Notes under the pieces: model-generated
Database searches by the model: none
Told to the model about the DNA's origin: nothing
The model's input: only the letters and a program-made list of their open reading frames with translations
NCBI GenBank assembly: GCA_947601485.1
Contig: CANQGF010000005.1
Span: 1 to 42,868, forward strand
Direction: 5' to 3'
Length of the DNA stretch: 42,868 nucleotides
Source: an uncultured Bacilli bacterium
GTDB lineage: Bacteria > Bacillota_I > Bacilli_A > RF39 > UBA660
Shown here: positions 34,889 to 42,868 of the stretch, piece by piece
Numbering within the stretch: the first letter of the stretch is position 1
How the letters are laid out: each line of letters opens with the position of its first letter
Translations under genes and position numbers: made by a program

Positions 34889-35497
34889 CTATTTATAATT
34901 ATCATTTGTGTTACCTTTTTTCGTCTTTTCATGATTGGATAATAATTTTCTTTCCAATTTTTCATAAGATTTTCTATAGTTTTTCATAGCTTCATAAGCG
35001 CTTATTATAGATGTTGAATCAAAAATACTTCTATAATAATAGCCATCGGTTAAGTATCCACTTATTCCATTACTCTTTTTATTATCTTTGTTATCTAATA
35101 ATTCTTCAATAACTTTATTTAAAGATTGTCCATTTTTTACCCATTCAAACATATTTTTAGTAATTTGCAATCCTTGTGATTTACCTATAAATTCGTACCC
35201 TTCTTTATCTATAATCGAAGCATAAGTAACGATAAAATAATAGTCTTCTACTTGTTCATATCCACCTTCAATACTTATTAACAAGTCATATTCGATATTA
35301 TTTTCTAAACAATATTTCATAACTTCGCGATTTCTGTTATGAGCTCCGATTAATGTTTCACCATTTAAGGGTTTTGAACTAACATGAGAAGGAACATCTA
35401 TAGATAGAATTTCATAATCACTAATGTTTAATGTATTTAACGCAATTTCTATTGCTTCCTTTTTAGATTTATTTTTAGAACCAAGAATAATTTTCAT
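34889..35497 (-). CDS. DUF84/YjjX-family non-canonical purine NTPase
   Basis: The 202-residue protein starts MKIILGSKNKSKKEAIEIAL, the NTP-binding loop of ITPase-like DUF84/YjjX proteins. LNGETLIGAHNR and DLLISIEGG follow as expected. The family hydrolyses inosine or xanthosine triphosphate and so cleans the nucleotide pool. The ATG at 35497 has GGGGG about 7 nt upstream; the frame extends farther but without an RBS. The last about 30 residues are lysine-rich and look degenerate. No close partner gene is seen. Confidence 0.8.
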   Translation of the reverse strand: MKIILGSKNKSKKEAIEIALNTLNISDYEILSIDVPSHVSSKPLNGETLIGAHNRNREVMKYCLENNIEYDLLISIEGGYEQVEDYYFIVTYASIIDKEGYEFIGKSQGLQITKNMFEWVKNGQSLNKVIEELLDNKDNKKSNGISGYLTDGYYYRSIFDSTSIISAYEAMKNYRKSYEKLERKLLSNHEKTKKGNTNDNYK

Positions 35498-35608
35498 AAA
35501 TGCCCCCACTTTTAAATTTTTTTTCAAAAATTAATTACAATTTAATTATATAGTCTTTTTATTATTCAATCAACTTTTATTAACATTTTTTGTTCTAATT
35601 TAAAATTA

Positions 35609-37399
35609 TTAAACGCATGGATGTGGACAATCACTACATTTATATACTTCTTTTTTCCTAACTAATTTTAAACTTTCTCCTTGATTTAATATAACTGGTT
35701 TCTCTTCACCATGACATAATAAAACATCATCCAAATAATTATACATTGACATATATTTTAGATGATTTTTTACTAATTCCCATCCCTTTTTCGTTATAAT
35801 ATGAACAGGTATTTTTATTCCCACTTGCGCTATAGCGTTAGGTTCTATATATTCCTTTACATATTTGGAAGCACAAGACCAAATAATATCAGCGTTATTT
35901 AACATGGTTAATGCCGTCTTTTCATCAATTCCCGTAGAACATAAACCAAACTTATAAATAGTTATATTATCTTTTTCTAATTCTTTAAGTTTTTCCATAA
36001 ACTCATTATCTTTAGAAGCTAATGTAACCGCAATTCTTTTATATCCCCTACTTATTGCTTGCTTTACTCCTTCAATTTGGTTTATTTCGCCAGTGTAAGG
36101 AAATACAGGAATAATGCCAGCTGCTATAGCAGTCTTTGTAATTTCTTCAGATGGACTTGTATAAAATAATCCTGTCATTCTTTTAACAGCACCTTGCGTA
36201 TTTGAATCCGTAGTGGTAATTATCGATCCCAAATTATTTGATACTATAACAGCAGCATCTAATAATCCAGATTTAAAAGCGGAAGATATTGTTTCACTAG
36301 CTCCAAATAACACATTGGTTTCACAAGAATTAAGAGGGCGACTAGTATCAAAATATCCGGCTTTAATTACAATTTGATTTATTAAATTACACATTAACTC
36401 ACTTTGCTTATCTTTATCAATAACATCCAAGCTACTTAATAATTTTTCTGCCACCTCCCCTCCAACTTCTTTTAAAAGTTTTACAATGAGAGGACAATAC
36501 TTAATAGGTATAGGGGTGGCTTTTACTGCGGTTAAATTACCATCTATTTTTTGGATGATTACAAAACTACCAAACATTCTAGTAATATGCATTTCTCTTT
36601 CAGAATAAAAATCTCTAATAATTGAATTTATGCCTTTAGCAACTTCAAAATTATTCCAATTATGCCAATCATTTAAATATAATACTAATTCATCATTAAT
36701 AATTTTTATATCTAATATTTCCGAATCAAAATGCAAACCAAAACTAAATTTTTTATCATCAAATTTAGTTAGAAAATACTCCACTAAACCTCTTTGTTGA
36801 AAATAATTATAATAATCTCTTTCTTCTTTATTCATATCAAAATATTTTTCAACATGCGGATTTTTTAGTGGGATAGAATATTTATATACTCTTCCTGTTT
36901 TAGAATAAAAATGCTTTAAAGTCCCCTCTAAAACTTTGGTATCTTCCTCATTTGTTTGATATAGAAGTAAAGATTCATTACTTGAATTTAAAACTTGTGA
37001 AGTTTTTCGTTCTCGATAATAATCTAAAACTTTATTCTTTAATTTTTCTTCATATTCAAAAATATTATCATTATTATATAAGTTGTAACGACTATAATCA
37101 CTTCTTGCCTGATAGAATGCTCTTTCATAATCATAATCCATTAGTAAGTAATACTCAATACCGATTCCATCTCTTGCTTCATAAGCAGGAAATACTGTAT
37201 GTTCTGTTACTCCAGATAAAATAACTTCTGGATCATTGAACCCCAATTTTTTATAAATCTTTATTGGATCATCTACCCAACCAAAATCCCAAAGATCAAT
37301 AAGCAATGCTTCATTTATCAAATTTGTAAAGCTACCATCTTCCTTGACATATCCCTTTTTAGTCTCTAAAACATATTTCAATCCATCATGGCTTGCCAT
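35609..37399 (-). CDS. DUF2099 (methanogenesis marker 8)-like fusion protein
   Basis: This 596-residue cytoplasmic protein has two halves. The C-terminal half (about 365-565) carries LFGASETISSAFKSGLLDAA, GAVKRMTGLFYTSP, AISRGYKRIAVTLAS and ADIIWSCASKYVKEYI. By memory this is the layout of DUF2099, known as methanogenesis marker 8 in archaea; I could not search it. The N-terminal half (about 1-330) is unassigned, with DFGWVDDPIKIYKKLGFNDPE near the start and a small beta segment near 215-260. The protein ends in a cysteine cluster, CSDCPHPC, which could hold a metal or an iron-sulfur cluster. GAAGGA lies 6 nt before the ATG. It is divergent from a LysR gene, with a palindrome between them. 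The substrate is unknown. Confidence 0.55.
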   Translation of the reverse strand: MASHDGLKYVLETKKGYVKEDGSFTNLINEALLIDLWDFGWVDDPIKIYKKLGFNDPEVILSGVTEHTVFPAYEARDGIGIEYYLLMDYDYERAFYQARSDYSRYNLYNNDNIFEYEEKLKNKVLDYYRERKTSQVLNSSNESLLLYQTNEEDTKVLEGTLKHFYSKTGRVYKYSIPLKNPHVEKYFDMNKEERDYYNYFQQRGLVEYFLTKFDDKKFSFGLHFDSEILDIKIINDELVLYLNDWHNWNNFEVAKGINSIIRDFYSEREMHITRMFGSFVIIQKIDGNLTAVKATPIPIKYCPLIVKLLKEVGGEVAEKLLSSLDVIDKDKQSELMCNLINQIVIKAGYFDTSRPLNSCETNVLFGASETISSAFKSGLLDAAVIVSNNLGSIITTTDSNTQGAVKRMTGLFYTSPSEEITKTAIAAGIIPVFPYTGEINQIEGVKQAISRGYKRIAVTLASKDNEFMEKLKELEKDNITIYKFGLCSTGIDEKTALTMLNNADIIWSCASKYVKEYIEPNAIAQVGIKIPVHIITKKGWELVKNHLKYMSMYNYLDDVLLCHGEEKPVILNQGESLKLVRKKEVYKCSDCPHPCV

Positions 37400-37426
37400 A
37401 AACAGTCCTTCTTTCCTATTAATTGT

Positions 37427-37472
37427 ATTATAGCTTACTTTGTGATATAAATATAATATATATTATTTATAT
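37427..37472 (-). promoter_or_regulatory. Palindrome and -10 element of the DUF2099-like gene
   Basis: ATATAAATA (37445-37453) and TATTTATAT (37464-37472) form a perfect 9-bp dyad with a 10-nt centre. On the minus strand a perfect TATAAT (37432-37427) follows, but there is no good -35 at the expected place, which the dyad overlaps. This fits a LysR-activated promoter. The dyad is pure A/T, so its specificity is uncertain. Confidence 0.45.
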
Positions 37473-37494
37473 TAATTATAAGGAGTTTTTATAT

Positions 37495-38382
37495 ATGAAT
37501 ATTAACTATGAGTTATACAAAATATTTTATTATGTAGCTATTGAAGGGAGCATTTCTAAAGCCGCAATTAAATTACATATTTCCCAACCTGCTGTTACGT
37601 GGCAAATAAAGGCATTAGAAAATCAACTAAACATTACATTATTTACCCGCACTAAAAAAGGCGTCCTTTTAACTGAAGAAGGAAAAGTCTTGTTTGAATA
37701 CGTAAAGCAAGGTGTTGAAAATTTTACTAATGGTGAAAACATGTTAACTAATATTAAAAATTTAGATTATGGTATTATTTCAATCGGCGCCAGTACAACA
37801 GTAAGTAAGTATGTTTTAATGCCATATTTAGAAAAATTTCACGAAAAATATCCCAATATAGAAATAAATATTGTTAATGCTTTAACAGAAAATTTAATAA
37901 AAGATCTTAGAAATGGCAATTTAGATATGCTCGTTCTTAATTTGCCTATGAAAGAAAACAAAGATTTAAAAATTCAAAAGATTATGGATGTCCAAGACAT
38001 CTTTGTTGGAAATAAAAAATACTATGAATTAACTAAAGGCCATATTAGATTAGAAGAATTAAACAATTACCCTTTACTATTTCAAAAAAGCCCGTCTAAC
38101 ACGAGGGCATTCCTTAATAATTATTTAAGTGAAAACAAAATCAAATTAACTCCTAAAACTGAAATAGTTAGTTATAATCTAATTATGGATTTCGTTAAAA
38201 GTGGCTTTGGGATTGGCTACGCTACAAGAGAATTTGTTAAAGATGATTTAAATAAAACTTTATTTGAAATAAAAGTTACGCCAAATATTCCTCCAAGATA
38301 TATTGGAATTGTCACTCTAAATAAGACAATACCAAATTATAGTGTTAAAAAATTGGTAGATATTATGATAAATAATTTATAA
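37495..38382 (+). CDS. LysR-family transcriptional regulator
   Basis: The 295-residue protein has the LysR winged HTH at residues 1-60 (YELYKIFYYVAIEGSISKAA, HISQPAVTWQIKALEN, LFTRTKKGVLLTEEG). The effector-binding domain follows (about 88-290) with IGASTTVSKYVLMPYLEKFHEKYPNI and GIGYATREFV. AAGGAG lies 9 nt before ATG 37495; an in-frame extension to 37423 runs through the promoter region and is rejected. The divergent DUF2099-like gene is the likely target, with the dyad between them. The ligand is unknown. Confidence 0.92.
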   Translation: MNINYELYKIFYYVAIEGSISKAAIKLHISQPAVTWQIKALENQLNITLFTRTKKGVLLTEEGKVLFEYVKQGVENFTNGENMLTNIKNLDYGIISIGASTTVSKYVLMPYLEKFHEKYPNIEINIVNALTENLIKDLRNGNLDMLVLNLPMKENKDLKIQKIMDVQDIFVGNKKYYELTKGHIRLEELNNYPLLFQKSPSNTRAFLNNYLSENKIKLTPKTEIVSYNLIMDFVKSGFGIGYATREFVKDDLNKTLFEIKVTPNIPPRYIGIVTLNKTIPNYSVKKLVDIMINNL

Positions 38383-38446
38383 CAATTATATTTATTAATT
38401 TATCTTTTTTATAAACAAAAAATTAAAACTATCTTCCCCCAAATGA

Positions 38447-38560
38447 CACAAAATAAAAGAAGATGAGTTATTTGATTATGCCGAAGTACCTAGTTATTTA
38501 AAAACTAGCAAAAAAACTTATCAGGAAAAAGATAAAGATGATGTTGAAATGAGTTTATAG
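38447..38560 (+). pseudogene. Possible C-terminal remnant of an unknown gene
   Basis: Between the LysR and ABC genes an open frame of 37 codons runs from after a TGA (38444) to TAG (38558-38560) and reads DELFDYAEVPSYLKTSKK, then a charged tail ending VEMSL. It has no start codon or RBS, but its amino-acid composition looks protein-like. It may be the leftover end of a deleted gene. It could also be chance. The ABC-gene -10 (TATAAT, 38581-38586) follows without a convincing -35. Confidence 0.3.
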
Positions 38561-38605
38561 AAAAAACAGCATTTTTAGTGTATAATTGATATAGTGGGTG
38601 GTATT

Positions 38606-40363
38606 ATGAAATTATTTAAATCAACAATTGAAAATTTGTATAAGGTAATTTTAATGATAGTAATTTCGTCAGCAATAATTTCTTTCTTTAATGTTGTTAT
38701 TGCTAAGTTTATTGTTTATATAGTTGATGGAATTGTTATGAATGATATTGATTTACCAAATTATTTAACTATATTTTTTTATAATGATAATACATTATCA
38801 AAAATATTGGTAACTTCTATTTTTATGATTATTATGGCATTAATTATTTCATTGTTTAATTATATTAGAAGTAAGTACAATACTAAATTAAGATTAGGAA
38901 TGAATAAAAACATTAAAAATATATTGCTAGAACACACAACGTATTTAGATTATAATGAATATGTTGGTTATGAAAATAGTCAAATATTACAAAGAGTTAG
39001 TGGAGATTCAAGTAATTATATTGCTTATATAAATGATAAGCTAAATTTGATTCTTAATACAATTTTTTATACTTTCTTTTCATTAAATGTAATTATTGAG
39101 TTAAATTTTAAAGTTTGCTTAATTTTATCAATAATTATTTTAATTATTGTATTGATGTCGATTTGGTATTGTATTAATACCAAAACAATTGTAAATAAAA
39201 AAGTTATATTATCAGAAGGATTAATACAAAAGACTATGAATTCAATATATAATCCTAAAATGATAAAAATGACAAATAATCAAACCAATGAAATAAACAA
39301 ATTTAATGATAATAGTGAAGAATATTTAAAATATGATATAAAAGAAATTGACTATTTAATATATTACGAATTAATTGCTAGTGGCATAAAGGCTTTAAGT
39401 TCTCCAATTATATATTTGGTTTGTGGAATCATGATAATTAATGGTAATATGCAAATTGGTGGATTAATGGCAATTTTGACTTATTCAACGACAATGTTAA
39501 ATTATTTTCAAAATGTAATTTATGCAGTTGAAGGAATTAATAGTTTTTTAGTACCTGCTAAAAGAATAAAAGAATTTTTAAATTTAGATGAGGAAAATTT
39601 AATATGCAAAAATATTGTAGCAACTGATTATAAAAAAATTGAATTTAGAAATGTTAATATACAATTTGATAATCAAGTTTTATTTGAAAATCTTAATTTT
39701 ACTATCAAAAAAGGAGAAAATGTGTATTTAGTGGGATCAAATGGTAGTGGAAAAAGTGTTTTAACAAAATTATTTTTAGGATTTATCCCATATGAAGGAA
39801 ACATTTTCATAGATGATGTTGAATTAAGAGATTTACATAAAACTAAACTTCGTGAAAATATAGGATTATGTTTTCAAACACCTTATATCTTTTCTGATAC
39901 GATAAAAAATAATATTGATTGTTTTGAAAATAAAAAGTTAGATGAAATAAGAAATATATGTAAAATATGTGAATTAGACGAAGAAATAGAAAACTTTTCT
40001 AGTAGTTATGATGAATTACTAGGAGAAAGAGGTATTAATTTATCTGGAGGTCAAAAACAAAGAATTAATATCGCTAGACTATTAATACAAAATAAGAAAG
40101 TTTTAATATTTGATGATGTATTAAGTAAACTTGATAATAAGACAAAAAATAAGATAGTAGATAATTTAAATAAAAATTATCCAAATAATATAAATATTTT
40201 TATTACACATGATTTACTTAAAATTCCAAAAGGATGTAGGGTTTTATTTATAGACAATAAAACTATTATTGATTCAACAAATACAAAGTTAAAAAAAGAT
40301 AATAAAAACTATAAAAAATTAATTGATATTTGTGAGAATGTTGTAGGAGGTTCATATGAATAG
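38606..40363 (+). CDS. ABC exporter half-transporter, first subunit
   Basis: The 585-residue protein has a six-segment ABC exporter membrane domain (residues about 1-300) and a nucleotide-binding domain. Walker A GSNGSGKS begins at G377, the intact signature LSGGQ is at 479-483, and Walker B is FDD with D503. The residue after Walker B is D504 instead of the catalytic glutamate, so its own ATP site is probably poorly active. ATG 38606 has GGGTGG upstream. The gene overlaps the second subunit by 8 bp. It is probably one half of a heterodimer exporting a peptide, lipid or drug; the substrate cannot be read from the sequence. Confidence 0.92.
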   Translation: MKLFKSTIENLYKVILMIVISSAIISFFNVVIAKFIVYIVDGIVMNDIDLPNYLTIFFYNDNTLSKILVTSIFMIIMALIISLFNYIRSKYNTKLRLGMNKNIKNILLEHTTYLDYNEYVGYENSQILQRVSGDSSNYIAYINDKLNLILNTIFYTFFSLNVIIELNFKVCLILSIIILIIVLMSIWYCINTKTIVNKKVILSEGLIQKTMNSIYNPKMIKMTNNQTNEINKFNDNSEEYLKYDIKEIDYLIYYELIASGIKALSSPIIYLVCGIMIINGNMQIGGLMAILTYSTTMLNYFQNVIYAVEGINSFLVPAKRIKEFLNLDEENLICKNIVATDYKKIEFRNVNIQFDNQVLFENLNFTIKKGENVYLVGSNGSGKSVLTKLFLGFIPYEGNIFIDDVELRDLHKTKLRENIGLCFQTPYIFSDTIKNNIDCFENKKLDEIRNICKICELDEEIENFSSSYDELLGERGINLSGGQKQRINIARLLIQNKKVLIFDDVLSKLDNKTKNKIVDNLNKNYPNNINIFITHDLLKIPKGCRVLFIDNKTIIDSTNTKLKKDNKNYKKLIDICENVVGGSYE

Positions 40364-42062
40364 CATAAGATATATGTCAAACTATGGTAATTTTAAAAAA
40401 AGAATTATATTTGCCTTTAGTGAGTATTTTTTATCATGTGCAATATGGCTATTCATAGATCAATACTTAACATATTCAGTTTTTGATAATGCAATTGCAA
40501 AAAATAGTGCGAGAACACTAATATTTGTAACAATTCTAGTTATTGTAAAACAAATATTTAAAACAAGTGAAGGAATATTTCATTGCATGGTAAGACACCA
40601 CTTACAAAGAGAATATGCTAATTATGCAAGAAAAGATTTATTTTATAAATTTATTAATACCAAAATTTCTTATTTTGATAATGCTAATACTGGAGAAATG
40701 CTAGAATTAGTTATGAACGATACAGGAAATGCATCGACGCTTTTTACTCAAAATGGTTTAATTTCCTTTGGAAATTTATGTGCAAAGTTACCATTATTAT
40801 TAATAATATTGTTTTTTATAAATTTTAAATTAACTACAATTTTAATTTTAATTTATTTAATAGGTTATTTATCTTTAATTATATCCAATAAGAAAACTTT
40901 GAAGATGATTTCAGAAATTAGAGAACTTAATATATCTATTACAAAATGGATTACAGAACAAATTAATAATTTTGAACTTATAAAATCTATAAGTATTGAG
41001 AATGTAAGATTAAATAAAATGAATGAGTTGATAGAAAAATACACTAATGAAAGTGAAAGTCTTGATAAATTAATTAGAAAATATAATTTTGCATATACTC
41101 TATTTTCCTTTCTTGCTAGTATAGCAACAACTTGTATAGGTGGATATGATTTATCAGCTTCAATTTTATCATATGGAACATTAATGCTATTTATAAATGG
41201 AACAACTTCTATAAAAGGATATTGTGATGATTTAGTTACTCATTTACCAAGATTAAATAAATCATTTGTTTCAATGAAAAAAATATATAATTATTTAAAT
41301 AAATATGATCCTGAAATTGAAACAGGAAATGTTCAGTTGAATAAAATAAATAATATTAAATTTGATAATGTATGTTTTTCTTATAGTGTAGATAGACAAA
41401 TATTAAATAACATTTCAATTGAAGTTAACAATAATGACAAAATAGCAATTGTTGGAAGGACAGGATGTGGAAAAACAACTTTAGTAAATTTATTATGTCG
41501 ATTTTATGAAGTTTCCAAAGGAAAAATTATAATAAATGGGAAAAATATTGATAATTACACATTAGAAAGTTTAAGAGATAATATAGGTTATGTTATGCAA
41601 GATGTTGTAATATTTGATGGTAATATTTATGAGAATATTAATTACGCTAAAAATAATGTATCTAAAGAACAAATTGAAGAAATCTGTAAAACACTAAAAT
41701 TACATGATAAAATAATGTCCTTTAGTGAAGGATATGAATTAAATTTAAGCAAAAATCAAGATTTATTTTCGCAAGGAGAAAAGCAAATGATAAATTTTGC
41801 TAGAATTATGGTCGAAAATCCAAGCGTTATAATATTAGATGAAATAACTTCTTCATTAAGTTATGAAAATGAAGAACTTGTAAAAAATGCGATAAAAGAA
41901 ATAACAAAAGATAAAATATGTTTTATAATTGCTCATAGATTAACAACGATTAAAAGTTGTAATAAAATTATTTATATGGAACATGGAAATATATTAGAGA
42001 ATGGAACTCATCAAGAATTAATGAATAGAAAAGGAAATTATTATAATTTGGTAAAAAATTAA
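40356..42062 (+). CDS. ABC exporter half-transporter, second subunit
   Basis: The 568-residue protein has six membrane segments and a nucleotide-binding domain. Walker A GRTGCGKT begins at G367, the signature is the altered FSQGE at 471-475, and Walker B is LDE with D495 and catalytic E496. AGGAGG lies 6 nt before the ATG. Combined with the first subunit, the good site would use this protein's Walker A/B and the other's LSGGQ. The second site would pair D504 of the first subunit with FSQGE and be degenerate. That is the pattern of heterodimeric exporters such as TM287/288 and BmrCD. No precursor peptide gene was seen nearby. Confidence 0.92.
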   Translation: MNSIRYMSNYGNFKKRIIFAFSEYFLSCAIWLFIDQYLTYSVFDNAIAKNSARTLIFVTILVIVKQIFKTSEGIFHCMVRHHLQREYANYARKDLFYKFINTKISYFDNANTGEMLELVMNDTGNASTLFTQNGLISFGNLCAKLPLLLIILFFINFKLTTILILIYLIGYLSLIISNKKTLKMISEIRELNISITKWITEQINNFELIKSISIENVRLNKMNELIEKYTNESESLDKLIRKYNFAYTLFSFLASIATTCIGGYDLSASILSYGTLMLFINGTTSIKGYCDDLVTHLPRLNKSFVSMKKIYNYLNKYDPEIETGNVQLNKINNIKFDNVCFSYSVDRQILNNISIEVNNNDKIAIVGRTGCGKTTLVNLLCRFYEVSKGKIIINGKNIDNYTLESLRDNIGYVMQDVVIFDGNIYENINYAKNNVSKEQIEEICKTLKLHDKIMSFSEGYELNLSKNQDLFSQGEKQMINFARIMVENPSVIILDEITSSLSYENEELVKNAIKEITKDKICFIIAHRLTTIKSCNKIIYMEHGNILENGTHQELMNRKGNYYNLVKN

Positions 42063-42084
42063 CCTATAAGAGAAAGGTGATATC

Positions 42085-42800
42085 ATGCGATTAATATTTG
42101 AAGATTATTTTAATAATCTAGATAATTGGAATTTTGAACAAGGATTTATAAGAAATTATGAATTACAATATTATACAAATCAAAATGTAGAACTCATAAA
42201 TAGACTAAGGATTTATGGTAAAAAAGAGTATATAAAAAATAATTTATATGATTCATCTAGCAATGATTGGAAAAAAATAGAGAATATTCAGAATTTACTT
42301 CATCATCTATTAATACAAAAGGAAAATTTGAGTTTAAATACGGAATATTAGAAGTAAAAGCTAAAATTTCAACAGCAGACGGATCATGGCCTACAATATG
42401 GTTATTAGGTAGTGAAGAAGAATATCCATTTTGTGATGAAGTAGATGTAATGGAATATTATATGTCTGAGGATAGCCCATCAATATTAGCAAATTTTATG
42501 TAGTCAAATAAAGGTGAATATAATTGGTCAACTAAACAAATTTCTATTGATTATTTTATAAATAAAGATAGTAATTGGACAAATAAATATCATATATGGA
42601 AATTGGATTGGCAAGAAGATTATATGCGAATATATATTGATAACGAATTGATTAACGAGATCAACATAAAAAATATAAAAAGTAATAAATTTAAGAAAAA
42701 GTATTACATATTATTAAATTTAGCAATCGGTAGAAAGGGATTAAAGCCCAAAGATAGCGATTTACCTCTTATTTATGATGTTGAATATGTAAAGTGTTAA
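42085..42800 (+). pseudogene. GH16-family beta-glucanase gene with two lesions
   Basis: The three reading segments together form a complete GH16 glycoside hydrolase (laminarinase/lichenase type) of about 237 residues. Segment 1 starts MRLIFEDYFNNLDNWNFEQG and has NYELQYYT; segment 2 has INTKGKFEFKYG, ADGSWPTIWLLG and the catalytic motif EVDVME at 42438-42455. Segment 3, after a TAG, has YHIWKLDWQ, LLNLAIGR and ends VEYVKC. The first break is in a run of seven A at 42271-42277, where eight would restore the frame (DWKKNREYSEF). The second is TAG at 42501-42503, where relatives have Trp (TGG). A good RBS (GAAAGGTG) precedes the start. It follows the ABC genes by 22 bp and has no signal peptide. 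Confidence 0.85.
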
Positions 42801-42868
42801 TTTTAATGATATTATAACCAACGATTTAAAAATTAAAATAGTCTAAAAAAAACATAGAAATACAATAT

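Noticed and set aside
34756-34965. 69-codon minus-strand frame after the DUF84 gene
   Set aside because: It begins inside the DUF84 gene in another frame, has no clear RBS and a lysine/isoleucine-rich composition; treated as chance, leaving 34742-34888 without a gene.

Overview
The window is AT-rich (strong bias to A/T-ending codons) and densely coded. TGA works as a stop, and an RF2 gene with the classical +1 frameshift site is present, so the standard bacterial code applies. MurJ/YtgP-type flippase, M23 and NlpC/P60 hydrolases, WalJ, SecG, FtsH, TilS and CarD point to a walled, low-GC Bacillota of the class Bacilli. Surface-protein style, a dockerin-bearing M60 mucin-type peptidase and a GH16 remnant suggest an uncultivated gut lineage (RF39/Erysipelotrichales-like). 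That placement is inference; no rRNA is present to check it.

Layout. (1) 1-4314: a minus-strand Cys-rich surface protein faces a small XRE regulator, with three related 18-bp operators between them, then a MurJ/YtgP-like flippase and a LemA-like protein. (2) 4313-9837: a minus-strand housekeeping block rplI-dnaB-M23 peptidase-walJ-rlmH-ung, a contracted version of the Bacillus rplI-dnaC-wal-rlmH region. (3) 9889-13496: a stand-alone gene for a 1171-residue protein with two copies of a helical plus BspA-type leucine-rich unit. (4) 13512-17111: tilS-ftsH-secG. (5) 17201-18526: an inserted plus-strand BRO-N/ORF6N/PLD-like gene with two perfect intragenic inverted repeats. (6) 18512-25654: unknown membrane protein, prfB, three unknown small proteins, an NlpC/P60 hydrolase and two unknown proteins. 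(7) 25745-32235: an operon encoding a 1741-residue dockerin-containing M60 peptidase and a membrane-anchored cohesin-like protein. (8) 32287-34294: MATE transporter and CarD regulator, preceded by a 17-codon leader peptide and an attenuator-like hairpin. (9) 34349-38382: small proteins, a DUF84 NTPase, and a DUF2099-like protein divergent from a LysR regulator. (10) 38447-42800: a gene remnant, a heterodimeric ABC exporter and a GH16 gene broken by one frameshift and one stop.

How they work together. The most system-like set is the M60 peptidase and cohesin-like anchor: one strong promoter drives both, and the dockerin of one could dock on the tethered domain of the other to hold a mucin-degrading enzyme at the cell surface. 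The second is the DUF2099-like/LysR pair. The rest is core replication, translation, secretion and cell-wall function mixed with accessory genes. From 4352 to 37399 every gene except the ORF6N gene lies on the minus strand, which makes that gene stand out as an insertion. All family assignments come from motif recognition by eye; no database search was run.
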